Positions 37,027 through 50,637 of a DNA stretch of 64,000 nt are shown here, in pieces. Under the pieces are notes generated by a model. That model made no database searches, had not been told where the DNA came from, and saw only the letters and a list, made by a program, of their open reading frames with translations. Position 1 is the first letter of the stretch. Every line of letters starts with the position of its first letter. The stretch covers positions 40,700,659 through 40,764,658 of the forward strand of contig CM049313.1 of NCBI GenBank assembly GCA_026874595.1, written 5' to 3'. This DNA comes from Sipunculus nudus (taxonomy: Eukaryota > Annelida > Sipuncula > Golfingiida > Sipunculidae). Position numbers and translations under genes: made by a program.

Positions 37027-37492
37027 TCCCCAGACAAAGTCGGGATACTATGGTTTCACGACGGTCCCGCCGCCGCCTCAGAAAAACCTTGTGAGTGGGA
37101 TAACTCAAAAAATTGTTCACTGATTTTTTTCAAACTTTACATTTGTATAGATATAGGTAAGGGGACAAAGCCTATTTAAAATGGGGTCATGACCTATGCT
37201 AGGGGAATGACCAATAGGCCCCCATTTTAGCAGCATATACTGACACTTGGCAAGCAATTATTGTTTCTTCCATCTATCAATCCACAATCTTTTTGAAGAT
37301 GTTGGTCCTGTGACCTTGACCTTTGACCTCATGACCCAAAAATCAATTGGGGTCTTGCTTTTTCAATGGGACATATATAAGTCAAGTTTGAAATCTATAC
37401 ATCAATAAAAGCAGGAATTATCATCCAGAAACTAATTTTTGGACAGATGGCTCCTGTGGCCTTGATCTTTGACCTTGTGACCTCAAAATTGA
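37027..37492 (+). mobile_element. 5' part of a third copy of the same Helitron-like family
   Basis: TCCCCAGACAAAGTCGGGAT and TACTATGGTTTCACGACGGT match the other starts. The internal piece GTATAGATATAGGTAAGGGG matches the first module of the copy at 50.7 kb. The hairpin end is missing; sequence passes at about 37490 into a different repeat. It carries TGACCTTTGACCT at 37317. Confidence 0.6.
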
Positions 37493-37493
37493 T

Positions 37494-37717
37494 AAAAGGT
37501 ATTAGTCCATTCTGTCCACTTGCCTGTCCATCTGTAAATTTTTCATATGCATCACAGTATCTCAAAATTTTTACTGTTTTTCTTCATGACAGTCTTGTCA
37601 GAGTATTAGTTTGCAATCATATATTTAGAACATAACTATAACCAAGTAGGAGGGCCCCTTTCCTCTTAGCTTCTCATATGCTTATATAAATGAAAAACAT
37701 TACAATAGAATATTTTT
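37494..37717 (+). repeat. About 220-bp direct repeat, copy 2
   Basis: Near-identical to 33344-33563. It is followed within 40 bp by GCGCCATGACCCATGGGTCC, showing a shorter distance to the common end motif than copy 1. Confidence 0.88.
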
Positions 37718-39094
37718 CATATTTTGCATTTGTAAAAATTTCAAACTTCTGCTGGGCGCCATGACCCATGGGTCCTTCGTTTATATTCTGGATTCTCAAC
37801 ATCATTGTTTGGCTAAAACTGAATAAATATCAGACATGGTGCAAATACTTTGCAAATGTATTTGAATACGAATATGAATATGTACTCCATTATAAAATTT
37901 CTTGCATAAGAATGGGAATTCAGGTAAAAATGAAAGTATTTGAATACCAGTGCAAATACTTTCAAAATGTATTCATTAATGCATTCATGAATATATTCTA
38001 TAATATTATTTTGATAATCATTTCATTTATATTTTATTTGAAAAATCATATGATTCTTTTATTATTTTTAATAAAAATTATATTTGCCACAATATTTGTT
38101 ATTAAATTTTAATAAATAGTTAAACTCTTATCTTATATGTGCTGCTTATCAGTTATATGGCCAAGTCAAAATCTGTATGACAATAGCACTCCATTTGTTA
38201 ATAAAGTAAATGAAATCAATCTCTTCCTTGTCTCAAAAGAAACTATCAAAATCATACATAAGCTAAACACCAACAACTCATAATACAGCTTATATTTATT
38301 TCCACACAAAACCAGCATGTGCCTTATTTCAAAATCATATATTTTATCATATATAACAGCTAAGCGCCGTGGGTCCCTTGTTTCACATGGTGCCGTATTT
38401 ACTGCGTAAGTTTACGAGTCCAGTAAATGCAGACACTGTCAGCTGGCTTGCACACTGACATACACGGAGAGTTCTAGAACTAGAACAAAGTTCTAGAAAT
38501 TGACCGTGCACATGTTTCCACGGGATATAAATATAAACAAAACCCCAGATTTTGTGCAAATACAAACTGAAGTTAATATAATATGGTGAGGTCTGAGAGC
38601 CTGGATTTCAGCTTTTTTTTTAATTTAGCATGTAATATCATGCACAGTGATGGACAAAAAGGATAATTATTGGTGTTGCCATTCAATATTTCACACATCG
38701 ATTAAGCTGTCAAAGGTATTAGCGCAAGGTGACTGACATATCAAGGGACCTTCATCCTGTTTTATATTTTTTCTTCTTTCAATTAAATACTGTTTTACAT
38801 ACCTTTATATGAACATTGTATATATTCTACTCCCTTATTAGGCGGTGACTTTTATATGAAAGAGTTCATTTTTTACCATCCTTATTTTTCCTCTATAGCT
38901 GCAAAGCAGATCTAGAACTGCACTCATTCATACAATTCTCTTATACAACACAAAATAAAATTGTCACACGACCATGGCTAAAAGATCGTTGCATGTTTAT
39001 TCGGAGTTGTCATAAATGTGCTGTGAAGTAAAAAGACGTGTACACAAGCCGCACTGTTAAATTAGAGGATGGTTACGCACTTCTGAAGTTTGCA

Positions 39095-39206
39095 GAGTTT
39101 TGGGGGAAGGGGGGGGGGTGCTTATTAGGGCATAAAAAAAATTTGGAAAAAAATAATTATGAAAGCGCCCAGGGCTCTTATTACTTCGAATACGGTATTG
39201 TTTTAT
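39095..39206 (-). mobile_element. Second end fragment of the same element, opposite orientation
   Basis: G-run at about 39105-39118, GTGCTTATTAGGGC, then GGGCTCTTATTACTTCGAAT and ACGGTATTG. On the minus strand it begins like the copy at 29138. Confidence 0.4.
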
Positions 39207-40378
39207 CAGCGGGTTTTACCCTTCTTTAGCAAAGACAGATGATGGACCAGTGTATGTCGTTTGACAATATGGCTTCTTTTTTTGTGTGAGGAGTAAATTC
39301 CTCATTAATGTCAGTGCACTTGGCATTCTGTGTTTATGGGAGAAATGGCAATTCTTTGTCTTATGACTTATTAAAATCAGGTCTGGATGAAGCTTAAGAA
39401 CCAAGAGGATGTCAGAACTTTATGGATGAGTCTGTGTGCAGATCTTCTGTGTATATGTCTGGCTTAAACCCCTCAGGAATTGGTTCAGAACCATCAGGAG
39501 TTTCCATTCCTAAGGATTTTTTTCTGCACAGTCAGACAGACAGGTCATTGCAGGTCAAAACTTTTTGATCGGAAGGCAGTTTATATCAGGTGACTGATGG
39601 TGCAGCTGTAAAATGTAGCAATGAGCAAAAATATAGATGTCACATTCAGAATGGTAGGTTTTATAATGTAAGAAATTGATAATCAATATTTTCATGTCTA
39701 CAGACATGATCTGACATTTTATGTATAATCAGAGATATGATATGTTATTATTTTTTTAAGAAAAAAAAAACATATTTTTTCTGACACTACCTAATAACAT
39801 TTTATTTGAGTGAACACTGTTTTACTGACCAGTGTCTATACTTTTTATCTGTTGTTGAAAAATACTGCTTACACTTTTAGAATTTGTAAAAGTTTATGTT
39901 AGCATAAAAATGTATATTTATCTGTCTTAATTTTTTTCAAAGTGTGAAGTTTATTTTCAAGACTGCTAACTCCTGGAAAACAGGTTTTCTTTTGCCTGCC
40001 ATTGAAAAGTCATGAAAATTATGATGAAAAACCTCCAAGAATATGCATGGTTTGTTCAAGGTCTTCAGTTTGTCTTAGTTTGTAAGAAAACACAACGAAT
40101 TGTCATATATGGTATTGACAAAAAGTCTCGAAAATACCTTGGAATTCTTCAAGCCTAGAATAATTGTATGGAAGCTTAGCCCATGGGATGTATTTTATTG
40201 CTGTTGTTTTATTTCACATTTTGGAAACATGAAAGGCATGACAGCCTAATGGGCGCTTCTATAAATGCCACACTGACCTCTGAGGTAAAAGAGACAAAAA
40301 AAACAATGATTTGACTGGGCTGGTGAATGTGCTGGATCACCCATCTTGGCAGACGGCTCAGCCTCTGCCTGGTAGTGT

Positions 40379-40585
40379 ATGATGGATGAGGTCCGGGGTG
40401 AAATTTTCGAGGATACTGATTGGTTTGGTCGTGAAGAGATGGATAAAGCAGCGGATGATTGGTTTGAGGTTGGGGATAATATGGATGCCAAGGGCATTGA
40501 TGATTTATTTATGATTCAACAATACATGACGGGAGCAGGTCCATGGCTGGATCTTGGTGCTGCCCACAGCTCCGGGACAGCCTGA
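40379..40585 (+). other. Acidic 68-codon open frame, coding status uncertain
   Basis: ATG-ATG start after an in-frame TAG, stop TGA. The product is acidic with spaced aromatic motifs: TDWFGREEMDKA, ADDWFEVGDNMDAK and IDDLFMIQQYMTG, a rough 13-15-residue period. The local GC content is higher than the flanks. GATTGGTTTG occurs twice at DNA level, so the pattern may be a short degenerate duplication. I recognise no family, and see no clear splice sites or poly(A) signal. Could be a small gene, an exon, a pseudogene fragment or chance. Confidence 0.25.
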
Positions 40586-41992
40586 CACAGCCTCCTGCCA
40601 GTTTTCATCTGTGTCAGATCAGCTGATTGGTTTGTGGAGATATGTGAATCTGACAAAAACCACTCTCAGCATGCAACATTACACTTATTAACTTTACCAT
40701 TTTTCACACTGATCACACAATTAAGACATTTATTACTCTCATAGTTAGCTGTGCAGACACAAGATTAGTATAATTTCTGCAGGGTGTCTGCTGGGCCAGT
40801 ACTAGATCGCCTGGAGTGGAATTCTGTGTGGTGGTTAATCCATCATTGTGACCAAAAATTTCTTGTACTCTAATATTACTCCTGTAGTAATAATGTTCTC
40901 TCATAAAATAAAATGCTCTGCTAGCCTTTTGGTCTGAAGATGTCTTATAATATGCATGTTGTGCTCATCTGCTGTGCCGGGGTAACAAAAATGTTGTCTT
41001 TGATACATGGGTCATGAGTCTTTGCTCCTTGAAACCACTCACATGTATATTTTAATACTTTTAACTAAGAATACACAAGAAAATAATTGTCAAAAGGATG
41101 TTAGCCCTGTCTGGGCTTTAGTATATTTATGTTTTCTTCTAAAATGCTTAAAATAAAAGTGAATCAATGTACCGATAGACGTAACTCAATACTAGCTCCT
41201 ATAACTAAAGCCCTGTGAAGTTTGTGTGGTGAATCCCGGATATTTGCATATTAGGGCCTCACAACTCTCCTGACGATTACCTGACATTTGCATATCAGGC
41301 CGTCACACCTCCTGTGAATGGCATCGTTGCTATGAGGACGCTAACAGCGGTCCCATTGGCAATAGCTCAACTCACATGGTAAAATTCGCACTGAAATCAT
41401 GTATACAGAAAGTCCATTAACGAACCTTCATGTCCTATGATATATCTCTGCTGTTCGAACATTACGGTCCATAGAGTGGAAATTAGTTATATAAATTGCC
41501 GAGAGGTGGCAGTACCTACACTTAAAGTGCGATACAGTCAGAGAACGTTGGATTTCTATGTCAGAGGCAACAATTAAGAGCCATTTCATTGACAAGGCCA
41601 GTCTAAAAGGCTGTATAAAGTGTTGAAAAAAAAATTTATTATTCTAAATTAATTCAGTACTCCATCTATTGTTATAGATAATTATGTACAGATATGTTTG
41701 AAATTCCTCTTTGGGTCATGTAATTGATTTTTTAAATTTATTTTATTAAGATTACACTGTTAAGTCGTATTAGACTATTCTATTCTTACACAAAAGTTCT
41801 ATTTATTATATTACTGCAGCCCAGCTATTATTTGTGCGTTAATAGACAATTATTAGAATCACATCCATGGATGCTTTAGACTGATAATGCTTTCATCATC
41901 TTCTCATGACCTCAATATAATATGTCATGTTCCTTCAATTTAACTGAAGGCCAAACCAAAAAGTTACTGTTCTGTACAATTAATGCTCTTAT

Positions 41993-42520
41993 TTTTATAC
42001 GCCAGTCTTATGACGGGAGTATTATGGTATACCCACTGTCCATTAACTTTTAGTGTCCCCACGATAACTTAAATGGGCTTAGATGGATTTTTACCAAACT
42101 CACCATAACTATCTACCAACAGATTATCTCCTGAGTTTGATTGTGGGCAAAATCCACGCATGTTTATAATTAGGTCAAGGGTCACTAAGTTACTTTGAGG
42201 AGTCACCGCGATAACTTTTGAAGAATATAAAGGATTTTGATAAAACTCTTCAGAAATGTTAATCAATTAAATATCTTGCCTAAATATGATTTCCAGCAAA
42301 ATCCACATATATTTAATGAGGTCAGAGGTCACTGCACTTTAGAGTCACCGTGGTGACTTAACAAAAATCCTAACGATTTTCATGAAACTCATTATATGTA
42401 TTTACCAATGGAGTTTCTCACTTCACTTAAATACCTCAGCTGATATCATGCATATTAAATGAGGTCAGAGGTCAGAAGAAATAAGACAGGGGTATTATGC
42501 AAGTTTGCGGTGCTCTTGTT
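41993..42520 (+). mobile_element. Dispersed element starting ATACGCC and ending GCTCTTGTT
   Basis: Begins TTTTTATACGCCAGTCTTAT and GACGGGAGTATTATGGTATA; has about three degenerate modules with AGTCACCGCGATAACTT-like and GAGGTCAGAGGTCA blocks; ends GGTGCTCTTGTTT. A fragment matching its first module lies at 17236-17345. Confidence 0.6.
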
Positions 42521-45500
42521 TGACAGATGAATGAATGAATGTCATGTTGCTACTTGGAGCTCTATAGGCTTGATCCTTACTTAGACATTATTGTGTTCAT
42601 GCCTGTGTTAAATATTGCAAAATTTTCAATCACAAATTTATCATTTAGTGAAATGAATTAATCACTTTGTGGTTCATATATACTATTTAAAGAAATGAAG
42701 AAGACATCTGTATCCTTCCTAAAAGTTGGCAAAACTTTACAAAGTAAAACTGATGTGAAACTTTTTCTTACCATTAACAAACAATTTTGCTCTCCCCTTT
42801 TTTTTGCACAAGTAGGGGTTCAAACAATTAATTTTCTGAGTGTGGGCAAATTGCAGATGTACCGTAATCAAAAATATATAGAAAATGGTGAATGGACAAT
42901 AATGTTTCCTGTCCTCTTGATTAATCAAGTAATCAGGTCCACAGTTCATGAGCCATTCCTTTAAATTCAGTTAAAATTGTAGAACTTCTTTTTGAATGCA
43001 AGATTCAGTGCCATACAGGATTTACATAATGCTGTGCCAGTCTCCCTTCTTATCATTATTTTGATTCAGCCACAGTGACCAATCAGTCCCACTGATGTAC
43101 ATCAAATTAAATTTGTGGAGACTTGCAACCACCTTACCCACTCTCCCATCAGATCTGCCATTTCAAATCAGTCTCAAGGGTAAATTTAGGTCCAGGGAGT
43201 CAGATAAGAACACTTCTCCTTATTTTGTATGCAGGTCGACCAGTTTAAGACAATCAGCTGATAATACAATGAACAGCCTGCTGTTTAAGTGTGGCTGGTT
43301 TTTTGCTTTGTCTGTCTGCTAACCAGTTCCTCTGCCTTTAATAGATATGCTGGCTGATGTCTTGGGGATGACAGGCTTATGGGAAGGCAGTGACCTGCAA
43401 AATTACACAGTCTGTACCTCTCTGAGGGCCTCTTCATCAGTTGGTGATTACTTACAGGCCACCTGACATTTCCCTGAAAGGCTCTCAGAGTCTCTACTAT
43501 CTGTGTCTTGAACTCATAAAGGATGTGTGCCTTAATTTTGTAATTTTGAGGACTATACAGAGCAACAGTGGTGATAAAACATTGATTCATCACAATGCAT
43601 GAAAAGGTTACATTTTAGAGACTATTAATAAAAAAAATTCTGAGAAGTAGCTTGGAAATATATGGATAAAAAAATGTTCATTGCCAGTCACACATGAATA
43701 TTTGCTCTTCTGCAGCATTACTGTAATGTAGAGCTTGGACACAGCCCTCAAAGTCATAATGTGACAGATCAATGGCCCACGGCAATTACCGGTAAGATAG
43801 TGTATGACGAGTGATATAACTGCATTAGATCTGTCATATCTTTTCCTCAGACAATTCTTTCTTGACCCCAGAGACACCTACAGGCAATTGCCCAACCTCA
43901 AGAAAATAAAAAAGATGACAGTCAAGATATGACCATGTGACAGGTTAGTGTATGGGCCTTGAGACCTAACAAGGAATGGTGGATTATCTCCAGGACAGTG
44001 CACACCTGTTCAGTTACAGGTGTCTCTACCTGAGAGTTCCAGCCACGTTCTCACAGCAACCACCCGGTTTGACAGTCTGGTGATAAGTTGCTGATGTCAT
44101 TGCCTCAGTGCGAGACAAAAAGAAAGCTGCAAAGTCCCAGAGACTTCCTCCCGTGCAGGTGCCCCTGACAATCAGATCTGCCATATGTATGCCTGATGGT
44201 GCATGTTAAAGGAAGCATTCCTCACTCAAGAACATTACGGGAATCTCAAGTCACCTGGACACACCTTCCCTGGGAATGACAGTGAAGAGGTTTGTCAAGA
44301 GGTTGATGAGGGTGTGGGTCGTCACCTTGTGTTAAGGGCACAGTTAATATATGCTGCTTCCTCTTGATAAATGAGTGTCACTCATAATCTCCTGTCTTTT
44401 ACATCAACATAGGTATAAGAGATGGATGTAGGGGGTGGGGAAGGTGGGGAGGGGGTTCTACCTTTTTGTCTGAATATTTATCGATATAATGCCTACCCCT
44501 TCACCCCTTCCAACTTCCAGGGTGTGTGGACATTTATATTGTATAAGTTCTGAAGTCCTAGGTTTAAACTGTGAACGCATGACCTCCACAAACTGGATCT
44601 ACCCCAAATATGTCCTGTCACATGGTTCCTCTCTATGGTTACATTGAGTACAATTGTTACACTAAATACAGATGTTGAGATTTTGCACACGCATTACACT
44701 AAATACAAGTGTTGAGACTTTAAGTATGACAGGTAGATGATATTTGAGATTAGGTGTAACATACTGTGTGTTTAGGCTGTCAGGAGCTGGTTACAGTCAT
44801 AAATTGCATAAAAAATAAAATGGATTATGAGACTCAATTTTTTAACAGACATTTTCCCTTTGTACTCAGCAAAGTAGGTAAAACAGAAATTTCCTTGTCA
44901 GCTACTACTACTTGTGAGTACAGAATTAATCATGGAGTTTTCTTTTTTTTTGTGGATTTCCTGCCTTTTGGTTTCCACAAATTTAAGAAAATTATAAATT
45001 TTGTAATGGATAAGGGTGCAGATTGAAAAGACCCCAGAACTGTCTCATTAAAATTAAATAAAACGTAATAAGATCCTCTGAGTATACTTACAACTGCATA
45101 GAGCATTATGTAAGAATCATAATTTTACAAAAATTGTGACTTATTATAGTTCAGTCCAGCAATTTATATTTATTTGTATCATCACTGAATTTGGAAAAAA
45201 AATAACAGCATATTCAATTTCTGAGATGAGAAACATAACAGCTTGTGAAATATTCTGAATTCTCAAGATCCACAGTTTGCCTGACTTATGAACAAATACA
45301 AATGTAGAAATGATGAAATCAAAGAAATTTTAATTTAACAATTTCATGATAGAAATTATGCATTAAGGGTATTTAATCAAACCAATTAGCACAAATTAAC
45401 AAGAAAATCTTGAAAGCTTAATTGAATTAATTAGATGCAAAAGCAGTAGATAAAGATAATGCCTTCAATTCTTCATCTAGCTTTTATTAATTGAAGAATG

Positions 45501-45727
45501 AGATAATCATCAGTTATAATAAATTCTTAATTATCTGAAATCTCTACATGAAACAAATTATGGCATGAGAGTAAGATATCATTGTCCAAATTCATTGCTT
45601 GAATGATCTGGGAAAGAATATTTTATGAGAATATCTGAATGGTCATTATCAGGCTTTACTTTTTTATATAAAATGTGTGTAAGTAATATGATATTTTACA
45701 GAATTCTCAGAAGACTATCAGTGTTAT
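42521..45727. other. Unique DNA, moderately GC in 44.0-44.3 kb
   Basis: A short (TGAA)n run at about 42526-42540. No exon or dispersed repeat recognised. Confidence 0.5.
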
Positions 45728-46690
45728 TAGGGCCCCGCTTGAAAAGCGGGTGCCCTATAGTAATCGATCTGTCCGTCTGTCTAGCTGTCCGTCCATCTGT
45801 CTGTCCGTCCATCCGTCCACTAATTCTTTTCTGGATGATAACTCCAGTCAGGATTGACGGATTGAGTTCAAACCTGAAATATGTATTAACCATCAATTAT
45901 GGAAGATCCCTATCCATTTTGGGGTCTAGAGGTAAAAGGTCAAAAAAGTTATTCACAGTTTGGTGTTAAATTTTAGGTCCCTCTTTCAGCAGGGCAGATA
46001 TCATAATTGTAACCATAATTGTTTTTTCTACCTTAACAGTAGGACAGGTCCTCATGTCAACAGCAATGAGGCATGATATATGGTCATAGGCAGCCATTTT
46101 TCTGTAAGTTATGTGGTAAAACCATTACTTTACACCTAGTAAGGTTGCGCTCTCTTAGCAAATATGCATGCAAAAGGACACATTGTTAACACAATAACTC
46201 GTAAAAAGTATTTCATATAAGGTCCCTAGACTCACGGCAGTGATGGACCTTTTGATGGGCTACATCATGTTTTCAGATGGGTGACCTTGATGGATTTTCA
46301 AGGTCACAGAGGTGATAATGCTAAAATGATGTTAACCTAATAGCTCGCAAACAATTTGACTAAAACTCACTGAACTTGCACCAGTAATGTTTGTTATGAA
46401 GGGCTAGGTCAAGTTTGAAGATGGATGACCTTGACAGAGGCAATAATTCTCAAATGATGTTAATGCAATAACTCGCAATGAATTTGATGAAGAATCAAAT
46501 TTGTTTCTGCATAGTAACTCCCCTAACATATGATGGATAGGAATCATACATAATATGTATCACCCATGGCCTAAGGGAGAAGCTTATTGATATTTGGGTC
46601 AGAAGGAAAAAAAAAAGTAATACACAGTTTGGTGTTGCTGGTGTCTCCTTCAGCAGGCCAGAAATGAATGAATCTTTTTTGAGTTACTCG
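45728..46690 (+). mobile_element. Dispersed element starting with a GGGCCCCGCTT hairpin
   Basis: GGCCCCGCTTGAAAAGCGGG folds as a short hairpin. It is followed by GTGCCCTATAGTAATCG, a (GTCC)-rich run (45765-45820) and degenerate modules with GCAATAACTCG and GATGACCTTGAC. The arginine/serine/proline-rich frames here come from the GTCC tract. The right border near 46690 is approximate. Confidence 0.55.
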
Positions 46691-49600
46691 TGTACAGCAG
46701 CATTACATTTTCACAGCATATTTTGTACAGACAATTTGAAGATTCCCCAGAAAAGGATACACTGGCCCAACGCACCACTCATTTAGACCATGTTTGGACA
46801 AACCTATCTCCACTTCCAACATCTCAAGGAAATTTGAACCTATTATAGTGACCATCAACAAATTTACATTGATATTCATATGTAGCCATTCTACACAACA
46901 CAGTGCATCTGTTGACCAAAGCCCAAGAACAGCTGAATATCAGTTCAAGAGAATGACCATTTTATCACTACTAACCAGCAGCTTACTCTCTCTAATACTA
47001 CAAGGTTCATGTACAGACTCAAGCCTCACGTGTGATAAGGCAAATTCAGCATACAAATACTGGAAAAATATTTGACACAGCCCAGCCAAGACTTCAATCA
47101 AGAATAATTAGCACAGGTAATACACAAATACAGAAACTAAAATGCATGCAGTTCTTTTATATCATTATTTTGATAGCTTTGAACATTTTCACTTTACCAT
47201 ATCTTTACTTCCAGTTTATACATGTCAGCTGTTCTTTAATTACAGGTTCTTTAATTTTCAAATGTCACTCTATCAGCCCCATGCTACCAAATTCACAGTA
47301 ATTTATAATGACTGCATCTTTTGCGGGGCCCTTCCTGACCTGTCAGTTTTCTAGTTTAGATCTAATTCATATATATTCCGTTTCATCAGAGTCTCAGGAG
47401 ATCAGTGATACTTGATGTCAGATCACAGGTGACAATGGATCTAAGAACTGATCCTTGAAAATGGATTTGTGAATAGATCCCTATAGGACATCAGTTGAAT
47501 GATAAAGTAAGATATTTAAGTCCCAAAACAGTTGTTTCTCAAAGCAAAGCATTATACACCTCATCCATGATGCTGAGAGTCTGAAGAACATTTGGATGAA
47601 CCATTAGAAATCCCATATGCCTTTGGGGCTGTCTCCACAGACATCTCCTGTTTAATGTTACTTCTACTTTAAGTGGTTTTACGATGTTCCCTGAGGCAGA
47701 GTTTCTGGTGTTATAAATACTCCCAGCTCGCTGCTTCAATATCAAATCCAGTATTTCTCACTTTAGAATGACAAGTTGATGGTTCAGCTTGTGTAATGTA
47801 GACTTTACTTGTTACTTTAAAATGATAAGCACAGGAAATGCTGGTTTGTTTGAAGTAATATTTCCTGTTTAATAGTTATTGCAGGAAATGGTCTTGAAAA
47901 ATTAATGATTCTTTGAATGATTTAAAAGAAAACACATATGTGGAACTTGAAAAGATTGACAAAGAATTAAAAATTGTACAGCTAATGTGAAACAAGATGG
48001 TGATCTTATTTGATTGATAAACATAAATCAGTTTGGAGGGTTATGGCAATATGGTTAGATCTGGCTCCTTCAGTAAGACACAAGATTTTATATATGACCG
48101 TAATTACATAAATATAGTTTACAAGTGGTACCAGTAGTATGGAAGATCGAACTTCATGGACATTTCCATCTTTTTCTTTGTGTCTTTATTTCCTCAATTA
48201 ATTGATTTTTGACATTTTCATGCTAATTTGGTCAACTGCTGTACATCTGTGAAGGATATTAATTTATTTTGTAAAAAAGGAAAATATATTATTATATAGC
48301 ATAAATTAGTCTGTTTTGGTCAAATTATATTATTTTTGGATCTCTTCAACATGAGCCAGTACAGTATAATTGCCATTGAACCATTGATGCCGCTTTCTTG
48401 AAGAACTGATTGAGGTATCTTGAAGTATCCATGCTTGTTAATCAGACCCTTATCAGTCCAAATTAGATCATATGTTACATTGGATCTGTTGAATTTAAAA
48501 CCTGTCTAATCCAGCTAAGTAATGTGATATAATTTATTCTTTTTGTATGGTCTGACTGAAAAACTTCTTCCCATCCTTGATATGGGTAACTATAATTATT
48601 ATACTAGACTATAAAAGAATACATTGCAACATTATGGATGGTAAAGCTAGCCTGAATTAAAGCAAAATAAAGAAAAGGAAATTTTGTCTCATACATGCAT
48701 GTAAATATATAGAACTTCATTGGAGCATTAAATGTTACAATATATCATAGTTTCCAATATTATGTATATATAATGCATGTATGAACATTAGCATTGTTAT
48801 CATTTATCACCAGTTTTGCAGAAGATATATAGCGGTGGGAGTCGGTTCCTTTTTCATAATCAATCATCGGTTTAAGCAAACCGATTGATAATCGATTATT
48901 AATCGGTTCAGACAAATATATGCAATTTTCAAAGAAATATGCAATTATCTGTGAAACTGAATCTGCGTTTCCCCGGTAGGTATTCTCTCGCGCACAAGTG
49001 TAACGATCCTTCCACGTACAAAGATCAAATTACACGATCGGCAACGTCGGGTAATATCTTTCATTATGGGAATTAAGAGCATCAAAGAATGTTAGGCCTA
49101 TAGAGGGGCTGTTTTTCTAGCACATGAAGGCATATTTTACGGGCCCAGGTGTGCTAGGGGCAGATCATACCAAAAAAATTGCAGACTAATAAAAAAAAAT
49201 TCCAGCCGAAATCCAAATACTCGACCAGCCGGGTTAGCCCCAACAAAGGATTTATTTAAAGACGGCCTAAACAGCACCTGGAATCATTTGAATAGATTAT
49301 TTCTAAGAGAATCTCGCAATATTAGCATGGACCTGGAGAATTTATTGAGTATTTTAACGTTATTCCACCCATATTTTGCAATGTACATCTCGTTAGAAAA
49401 CTCTCCGCTAATTTTGCAGCTCCCAACTAGTTCACAGATAATAAGTTTAATAAATCCTCTGCTCTCGCATTTACCTTGTCATACTGAGTTGCATACAGAC
49501 GTTATTTGGGAATACAAACTCATGATATGAAGCGCGGAATGTGGTAAAAAATGGAAGAAGCCTTTTTGCCTATAGGTATAACATAAAGGCATTCTGGAAA

Positions 49601-50637
49601 GAAAATCATTATTATGATGTAATTGATAGTTGCCTTCGGTAATTGAGCACTTGAAAGTGGCAGCAAACTGACTGACTTTGGATAAAACTCGATGATCAGC
49701 CCATCACTAATATACTTCCAAACTGTCAAAGATACTTGTAACAACTGCAGTTCAAAATCAGTGGGTGGATACTTGATAAAGAATTTTACATCTCCCAGCT
49801 GGCTTATTATAAGAAAATGTCAATGTGACCGGGACATTTATATCATTAAATTGCCACTCAGTAGTTGCTCTGGTTGTAAGGATGCAGCAAACAATGGAGG
49901 CTCAGTGACAGACCATGGGACTGAGATGCGGGATATGGATGTGGGTGGACAGCAGACTGAATCACATCCTGCTGCAATACAGTTCATTTCTCCAGACTAG
50001 ATGGTCTTACACTGTCTGTAACGTACAGTAAATTATGGAAATAAAATTCTGCTGTTTATTTTTATTACTGAATTCCTCATAACAACATGATCTAACATCA
50101 TCTGACTGATATATAAAAGGGGGATTATTTTTTTACCTGTATATTTCCCTTTTTGAATGTATCAAAAACATCACATTATCAAAAAAGCAAATAAACGTAT
50201 AAACTATTCTGACATTTTCAGATAAATTTAATACCTAAGGAGAAGTTCATAACAATTATGGCAGTATAGTATTATGCTTATAATTCTACAAATAGTTGAG
50301 TGCAGATAGACTTTTTTTAAAAAAAATTAACAAATGTCTTCCATTGTCTTCAGTTAATCATGGAGGACACCATGCAACCACATGGTACTCAATCTCTTCA
50401 TTAAACTTTTAAAACTTAGGATGAGACAAAGAAATGAACTATTATTTACATAAATATTATATAACCACTTTTAATTTACCATTATTGAATTGTTTTAGTA
50501 AAAATGTCTGTCCACTTGGAATCTAATATATGGTAATGCCTACTTGAAAGAGATAAGTAAATCAATCAATCTTTATTTTTACATTAGTGTGAAAACAAAC
50601 AATCATGATCTGTAGGCTACTTACTGTAATTATTGTA
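46691..50637. other. Unique DNA with an inverted ATCGGTTT motif cluster at 48.87 kb
   Basis: ATCGGTTT-AAGC-AAACCGAT (48866-48885) is a perfect 8-bp hairpin, followed by TAATCGATTA-like palindromes and another ATCGGTT. This may be the end of an old DNA transposon; 48.95-49.27 kb is richer in GC. No partner end found. Confidence 0.4.

Larger units (their letters stand above)
37783..41992. other. Intron-like DNA with repeat ends
   Basis: Holds an end motif GCGCCGTGGGTCCCTTGTTT (about 38367), cryptic GAATAC/GTATTC-type low complexity (37850-38000), the element end at 39.1 kb, the acidic open frame at 40.38 kb and a pair of ATTTGCAT octamers at 41237-41295. Otherwise nothing recognised. Confidence 0.5.
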
